From the NCBI GenBank assembly GCA_024639185.1, contig JAHEIW010000004.1, positions 1 through 64,000 on the forward strand: a stretch of 64,000 nucleotides of DNA, read 5' to 3'. Position 1 is the first letter of the stretch; each line of letters starts with the position of its first letter. The notes below the pieces were generated by a model that was not told the origin of the DNA, did not search any database, and saw nothing but the letters and a program-made list of their open reading frames with translations. The stretch is from Deltaproteobacteria bacterium. Its GTDB lineage: Bacteria > Desulfobacterota > Desulfobacteria > Desulfobacterales > JAHEIW01. Below are positions 58,523 through 64,000 of the stretch, in pieces. The translations under genes were made by a program, and so were the position numbers.

Positions 58523-59209
58523 TTAAGCTTTGCGCACCCCAACACTGTACTTTTTATCCAGCCATCGCATACCGACATCGGAAAAGCCCGTAATAACCAG
58601 AAACAAAAAAGCCACCACGCAATAAAAGGTAAACGGTTTACGGGTGGAGCCGCCGGCCAGACCGGCGTTGTAAACCATATCCTGCAGGCCGATCACCGAA
58701 ACCAGTGCGGTGGTCTTGACCATCACCAGCCAGTTATTGCCGATTCCCGGCAGGGCATGCCGCACCATGGCCGGCATGGTAATCCGGAAAAAAACCTGTA
58801 TTGGCGTCATGCCGAAGGCATAGCCGGCCTCGATTTCTCCGCGGGCGACGGCCAATATCCCGCCCCGAAAGGACTCCGCGAAATAGGCACCGAAAATAAA
58901 ACCGATGGTGAGGACACCCGCAATAAAAGGATCTACATCGATATAATCCCAGCCCAGTTTTTCACCGATATTGTTGACCAGAATCTGGCCGCCAAAAAAG
59001 ATGAGGGTCATCAAGACCAGATCGGGTATGCCCCTGATGACGGTGGTATAGGCGCCCGCGATGGTCTTGGCAATGCGGGATTTGGAAAGCTTGGCCACCG
59101 CGCCGATCAATCCGAGCAAAATCGCAATCAGAAGGGACGCCAAGGCCACTTCGACGGTCAGCAGCATTCCTTTCAGAATCAGCGGAAAATAGGCAACGAC
59201 CTGAGACAT
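58523..59209 (-). CDS. amino-acid ABC transporter permease (HisQ-like)
   Basis: TVIRGIPDLVLMTLIFFGGQ, FIFGAYFAESFRGGILAVARGEIEAGYAFGM. Confidence 0.9.
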   Translation of the reverse strand: MSQVVAYFPLILKGMLLTVEVALASLLIAILLGLIGAVAKLSKSRIAKTIAGAYTTVIRGIPDLVLMTLIFFGGQILVNNIGEKLGWDYIDVDPFIAGVLTIGFIFGAYFAESFRGGILAVARGEIEAGYAFGMTPIQVFFRITMPAMVRHALPGIGNNWLVMVKTTALVSVIGLQDMVYNAGLAGGSTRKPFTFYCVVAFLFLVITGFSDVGMRWLDKKYSVGVRKA

Positions 59210-59270
59210 ACAGCTTTCCTGTAGTTAGAATGAATAAGCGAATTCAGTCAGAGTTCTATTGTCAAAACCG

Positions 59271-60119
59271 CTATTGCGGTGCTGAAGTATCGAAGGTAAA
59301 CCACTCGATGGCCAGTTTTTTTATGGTTCCGTCACGCAGCGCTGCGTCAATGGCCTTTGAAAACTTATCGGCCAGCGCCTGATCCGTTTTGCGGACGGCC
59401 ACGCCGATACCGCTGCCAAAAGGCCCGCCGGTCATCCGGGGGCCGGCGATCGTATACTCCTTGCCCTGTTCGGATTTAAGCACCGGCATCCAGTAGGCCA
59501 TCCCCCCGACCAGCGCATCCAGACGGCCCTGGTATAGCTCGAGGTCAACGGTGTGCTGAAAGTCATAGATGCGAATTTCTGAATGCTCGCCCAGATAGGC
59601 ATCGGCAAATTTTTGGAAGATCGTTGCGACCTGCACCCCGATGACTTTACCTCTAAAGGCGTTGAGAAGGGCATCCAGGGCATCCTGCTCGGCAGGGCTG
59701 AGATCGTCCAGGGTCAAATGCTCGACCTCTGATTTAAAGTTGGCCAGGGGGTTGTCTTTGCGCACCACAAAAATATTGGGCGTATCGGCATAGCTGCGTG
59801 AGAATGCGACCTTTTCTTTACGCGGTTCGGTGATCGACATGGCCGCTATGATGGCGTCATACTTGCCCTTATTGAGACCCTCGATGATGCCGCGCCATTT
59901 CTGGGTAACGACTTCGCATTCGGCATTCATGCGCCCGCACAGATCTTTGATCAGCTCGATTTCAAACCCGACCAGTTTACCGGATTTATCAAAATAATTC
60001 CAGGGCGGGTAGGCCCCCTCTGTTGCAATTTTAATTTGCTTCCAATCAGCGGCGACAGCCGGGGCCGTCAGTAGTACGGAGATCAGCACGGCCATCGACA
60101 AAACGCTTAGTTTGCGCAT
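59271..60119 (-). CDS. amino-acid ABC transporter substrate-binding protein
   Basis: ATEGAYPPWNYFDKSGKLVGFEIELIKDLCGRM; signal peptide start MRKLSVLSMAV at 60119. Confidence 0.9.
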   Translation of the reverse strand: MRKLSVLSMAVLISVLLTAPAVAADWKQIKIATEGAYPPWNYFDKSGKLVGFEIELIKDLCGRMNAECEVVTQKWRGIIEGLNKGKYDAIIAAMSITEPRKEKVAFSRSYADTPNIFVVRKDNPLANFKSEVEHLTLDDLSPAEQDALDALLNAFRGKVIGVQVATIFQKFADAYLGEHSEIRIYDFQHTVDLELYQGRLDALVGGMAYWMPVLKSEQGKEYTIAGPRMTGGPFGSGIGVAVRKTDQALADKFSKAIDAALRDGTIKKLAIEWFTFDTSAPQ

Positions 60120-60215
60120 CTGTTTTATTAACTTGGCGTTGCGATATGGGGTTATTTTTACAGGGTCCATTTTTCCACAGAAATGGTTTCTAAAATTGGT
60201 AAAATTGGCGCAGCA

Positions 60216-60992
60216 TTAAAAAGCGCCGACCAAAAATTCTCGGAAGCGATCCGACTTCGGATGTTCGAATACCTGCTTCGGGGGTCCATTTTCCACTACC
60301 AGCCCCTCGTCTAAAAAGATGACCCGACTGGACACGTCACGCGCAAATCCCATTTCATGGGTAACCACCAGCATGGTGCGACCTTCTTCGGCTAAATCTC
60401 GCATGACTTTCAACACTTCACCCACCAGCTCCGGATCCAGGGCGGAGGTCGGCTCATCAAAGAGCAGCATATCCGGCTCCATGGCCAGGGCCCGTGCAAT
60501 GGCCGCGCGTTGCATCTGGCCGCCCGACATATGCGCCGGGTAGTAGTTGCGATGTTCATACAGACCGACGCGCTGCAATAATTTTTCAGCCCGTTCTTTT
60601 GCATCGGCTTTGGAAATTTTTAATACATTGACGGGTGCTTCCATCACATTTTGGATAACCGTCATGTGGGCCCAGAGATTAAACTGCTGGAAAACCATCG
60701 CCAGTTTGGAGCGGATGCGTTCAACCTGTTTGCGGTCGGCAGCCTTGCGCTCACCCGAGCGCATCTCCTGCATCTTAATGAGTTCGCCCTTGACGAAAAC
60801 TTTTCCCGCGGTGGGGGTTTCCAGAAGATTAATGCAGCGCAGCAACGTGCTTTTGCCGGAACCGCTGCTGCCCAGTATGGATATGACGTCTTGCTCGTAG
60901 GCTTCTATGGATATGCCTCTCAGCACTTTGATGGTGCCGAAGCTTTTATGGATGTCTTCGACTTTTAGCGCGGGTGCGGCCATTCTGTTCAT
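60216..60992 (-). CDS. amino-acid ABC transporter ATP-binding protein (HisP/GlnQ-like)
   Basis: [52 protein letters not shown]. Confidence 0.93.
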   Translation of the reverse strand: MNRMAAPALKVEDIHKSFGTIKVLRGISIEAYEQDVISILGSSGSGKSTLLRCINLLETPTAGKVFVKGELIKMQEMRSGERKAADRKQVERIRSKLAMVFQQFNLWAHMTVIQNVMEAPVNVLKISKADAKERAEKLLQRVGLYEHRNYYPAHMSGGQMQRAAIARALAMEPDMLLFDEPTSALDPELVGEVLKVMRDLAEEGRTMLVVTHEMGFARDVSSRVIFLDEGLVVENGPPKQVFEHPKSDRFREFLVGAF

Positions 60993-61438
60993 ATCCTTTC
61001 CGCCGGCTTCATGTTCGCCTGTTGCAGCCGACCGGCTTCTTTCGGACGTGGTCCTTTGAATTTAACATCCGCCTTCTATTGGTGGGTCGGGAAGAAAGAT
61101 CCGGGGTAAGCTTGCCCATAATGCCCCTCGAAGCAATTTCCCGATAGGATCGTGCAGTTTTCTTATAAAAATGTTTATAAAAATAAAAATTTAAATGCAA
61201 GTCATATTATGACTTTTATTTAATTTAATACACGGATGGGTGAAATTTGAAACATAATACGTCGGTCACGGGCATAACCGATTATGGTAAGCCAAAAAAA
61301 ACATCCCACCTGATCCTGGTGGAATGCCTTCATTGTTATGCCAATCAGAAGTCTTATTTGACGATTATAAACTGAGCCGCCTCACCGACAAGGAAATCCT
61401 CTATGTTCCCTGGCACAGCACTAGTGGATCAGAGGTGA

Positions 61439-61669
61439 TCATTCTAAAATTTCTAAAATGACGCGTTTTTTGGCTTTACCGGAAGCAGCATTCAGTACCG
61501 TTCGAATCGCCTGGGCAGTCCTGCCATGCTTGCCGATAATCTTGCCCATGTCTTCTTTTGCGACTTTAAGCTCCAATATCAACGCCTGCCCACCTTCGAC
61601 TTCAGTGACCACTACCTGTTCCGGGTTGTCAACAAGTGCGCGCGCAATTTCGCTTATCAATTCTTTCAT
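61439..61669 (-). CDS. khpA: KH-domain RNA-binding protein KhpA
   Basis: 76 aa; [23 protein letters not shown] (GxxG KH motif). Confidence 0.9.
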   Translation of the reverse strand: MKELISEIARALVDNPEQVVVTEVEGGQALILELKVAKEDMGKIIGKHGRTAQAIRTVLNAASGKAKKRVILEILE

Positions 61670-62019
61670 GGCTCCGGGTCCTTTGTTAGCGGTTTCATAT
61701 GAGCTATCCTGAGCATTGCTGACATTATTTCAGGTTCCATCGTTTATTGAAGACTAACCCACCATACCGAAAGTCCGGAGAGAAGTCAAAACCCTAATAA
61801 AAAAATGAATGATTATTTTTTTTTGAGCGCAGCGCATTAAATTGGCCCTTTTGCAAAACGATGCCGCTGCATTTAGTGGGTGTTTTCGTAATCGGAAGTA
61901 ACATTTGATACGGGTGTTCAGATAAAATCGTTTTCAGACGACAGGGAGTTGTCATACATTTTGTCTGAACAAAATCAAAAGGGCGGCTCGTTAGAGTCGC
62001 CCGTTAAGGAGGAGAACAG

Positions 62020-62064
62020 ATGAAGGTCTGTAGGCTGCAGAGGCGTCACCTGCTCCAGTATTAA
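62020..62064 (+). CDS. possible 14-aa sORF with strong SD
   Basis: aaggagg (62006-62012) then ATG: MKVCRLQRRHLLQY*. Confidence 0.3.
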   Translation: MKVCRLQRRHLLQY

Positions 62065-62119
62065 TAAAATAAGATCGGCAGAAGGGTTGTCAAATTCATT
62101 GGCTTTTGTTGGTTCAGGG

Positions 62120-64000
62120 TCAGCCGGAAATCAACTTATCCGGTTGCCGACTTCGGTCGTCAACCGTAAGGTCCCGTCTGCCGGATATTTGACGCAAATC
62201 TTCCACCACCGTATAAAAACAGGGCACCAGAAGCAGCGTAATAACCGTAGCGAAGACAATTCCAAATCCAAGGGAGACGGCCATGGGAATCAAAAAGCGG
62301 GCCTGGCGGGATGTTTCGAAAATCATGGGCGTCAAGCCGCCGAAAGTGGTTAAGGTGGTTAGCATAATGGGCCTAAAACGCTGGATGGCGGATGCGTGCA
62401 CGGCTTCCGGCCCATTCATCCCAGCTTGCCGGTTGCGATTGGCATAATTGATGAGCACCAGCGAGTCGTTGATCACCACACCGGATAGGGCCACAACACC
62501 AAACATGCTCATTATGCTCAGGCTGTAACCCATGATCAAATGCCCGATTACAGCACCCACAATGCCAAAAGGAATGCACAGCATGATGATAATCGGCTGG
62601 ATAAAGCTGTTGAACGGCAACGCCAGCATGGCATAAATGACCACCAGGGCCATCATCAGACCGATCATGAGACTGCCCATGCTTTCACGCCGGTCGGCCT
62701 GCCTTCCTTCAAAACTGTATGTCAGACCGGAATATTTTTTTTGCAGGGCCGGCAGGGTGTCGGCTAGCAAGGATTGCAACACCTGATCGGCTTGACTCCG
62801 AGGTCTGACATCTGCTGCTGCGGTCACCACCCGTCGGCCATTGCGGCGATCGATGGTGGTATAAGCCCGGCCGCGCGCCAGGGTTACCGCCTCTTTCAAG
62901 GGCACCTCTGTGCCGGATGGCGTTCGTAAGATCATTTGTTCGAGGTTGTATTCAAATACGCGCTCTTCTTTGGGCAACCGCACCATGACCTTTACTTCGT
63001 TACGACCCCGTTGCTGACGCAGCGCCTCGGCGCCATAAAAGGCGTGGCGAACCTGCCGGGCCACCTCCCGCGAGCGTAAGCCTAAACTGCGGCCCTCCGG
63101 CTTGATCTGAAAATCAATCTGCTGCTTGCCCGGTGAGAAGCCATCGTCAATGTCTGTGACGTTGGGGAAAAACCCCAAGGCAGCGGCCAGCTCCGCGCTG
63201 GCCTTCTCCAATACGCCGATGCGGCGATGACTCAATTCGACGGAAATGGCCGCGCCGCGGCCCGGTCCGCCGGCATCGGATTCGAATTTGAGAAATTCCA
63301 GGCCGGGAAGGTTGCCGACGCGTTGTCGCCACAACTCGGTCAGCTCGGCGGTTGAGATTGGCCGGTCATCCGGCGGGGTCAGGTATACCCGCACGGTGGA
63401 TTGATTGCCGTTGATAACTGAAAAAATCCCGCGGACCAGCTGGTCACCGCCGTTGTCCTGGGCCACCTGCTGGGCAGCTTCCACCAGGATCTGCTGAACG
63501 CGTTCGGTTTTTTGAACCGCGGTGCCGAAGGGCAGTTTGGCCGTTGCCAGCGCATAGTCGGATTCAACCTTGGGAAACAGTTCAAAGCCCATGCGGCCGC
63601 TCTTGACATAGGCGACGGTGATTACCAGCACCGCCACCCCGATGGACAGTGTCAGATAGCGGTTGCGCAAGGCCAGATCAAGAAAAGGCCCGTAGCGAGT
63701 GCGCACCAGACGACCGAAAAATTCGCTAAAGCGTGCCTGCTGTATCATCAGCCACCCGAAAAGCCCACCTGGATTGGGGCGCCGGCGATGGCCTATATGG
63801 GCCGGCAGGATGAAAAGACTCTCGATGAGCGAGACGGCAAAGACACTGACCACCACGAATGGAATGTGAATAAAGATTTTACCCATAATGCCGGACACAA
63901 AAAACATGGGTGTAAAGGCGACCATGTTGGTCAGCACGCTAAAGGTGATGGGCATTGCTATTTCACGGGTCCCGCGCACCGCTGCTTCAAACCAGGCCAG
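62120..64000 (-). CDS. efflux RND transporter permease, N-terminus beyond window edge
   Basis: Open frame to 64000 (LAWFEAAVRGTREIAMPITF...); MFGVVALSGVVINDSLVLINYANRNR; AcrB/Czc-type. Confidence 0.92.
   Translation of the reverse strand: MAWFEAAVRGTREIAMPITFSVLTNMVAFTPMFFVSGIMGKIFIHIPFVVVSVFAVSLIESLFILPAHIGHRRRPNPGGLFGWLMIQQARFSEFFGRLVRTRYGPFLDLALRNRYLTLSIGVAVLVITVAYVKSGRMGFELFPKVESDYALATAKLPFGTAVQKTERVQQILVEAAQQVAQDNGGDQLVRGIFSVINGNQSTVRVYLTPPDDRPISTAELTELWRQRVGNLPGLEFLKFESDAGGPGRGAAISVELSHRRIGVLEKASAELAAALGFFPNVTDIDDGFSPGKQQIDFQIKPEGRSLGLRSREVARQVRHAFYGAEALRQQRGRNEVKVMVRLPKEERVFEYNLEQMILRTPSGTEVPLKEAVTLARGRAYTTIDRRNGRRVVTAAADVRPRSQADQVLQSLLADTLPALQKKYSGLTYSFEGRQADRRESMGSLMIGLMMALVVIYAMLALPFNSFIQPIIIMLCIPFGIVGAVIGHLIMGYSLSIMSMFGVVALSGVVINDSLVLINYANRNRQAGMNGPEAVHASAIQRFRPIMLTTLTTFGGLTPMIFETSRQARFLIPMAVSLGFGIVFATVITLLLVPCFYTVVEDLRQISGRRDLTVDDRSRQPDKLISG

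Noticed and set aside
1-64000. tRNA, rRNA or CRISPR arrays
   Set aside because: No T-loop/anticodon-arm pattern, rRNA segment or regularly spaced direct repeats were recognised by reading; tRNAscan-SE and a CRISPR finder would settle it.

Overview
64 kb bacterial chromosomal window. Gene content and style suggest a Desulfobacterota / deltaproteobacterial genome (inference). About 58 protein genes are supportable. They include a BMP/nucleoside-type ABC importer (0.1-6.0 kb) and a repeat-rich accessory segment (6.2-10.2 kb) with two AAA ATPases and an IS110 remnant. Others are two REP-associated (Y1) transposases, PAS hybrid histidine kinases with a sigma54 activator, a 1210-aa triple zinc-ribbon protein, pyrB, MATE, ogt, and a MacB-like ABC exporter with an HlyD-type adaptor. 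An ArsR/ArsM redox cluster, a TetR/AhpD-like pair, a polar amino-acid ABC system split around an AstE-like deacylase, khpA and a partial RND pump complete the set. The strongest unusual observation is at 10257-11138. The ORF track splits this gene, but an in-frame TGA (10680-10682) replaces the first Cys of the CxxC motif of a DsbA/thioredoxin-fold protein (FDDFQ-[TGA]-KYC). The frame stays open for 151 more codons, and two hairpins follow the TGA at SECIS-compatible spacing, so this is a candidate UxxC selenoprotein. Other structure: a ~250 bp multi-hairpin intergenic repeat with a compensatory base change (3 copies), a ~103 bp MITE-like repeat (3 copies), a 28-bp perfect inverted repeat bounding ~350 bp, RAYT-flanking inverted repeats, and a 145-bp long palindrome. 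There are also matched operator pairs for the TetR and ArsR regulators, an M28 peptidase lacking its catalytic core, and several unlisted small ORFs. No tRNA, rRNA or CRISPR was seen.
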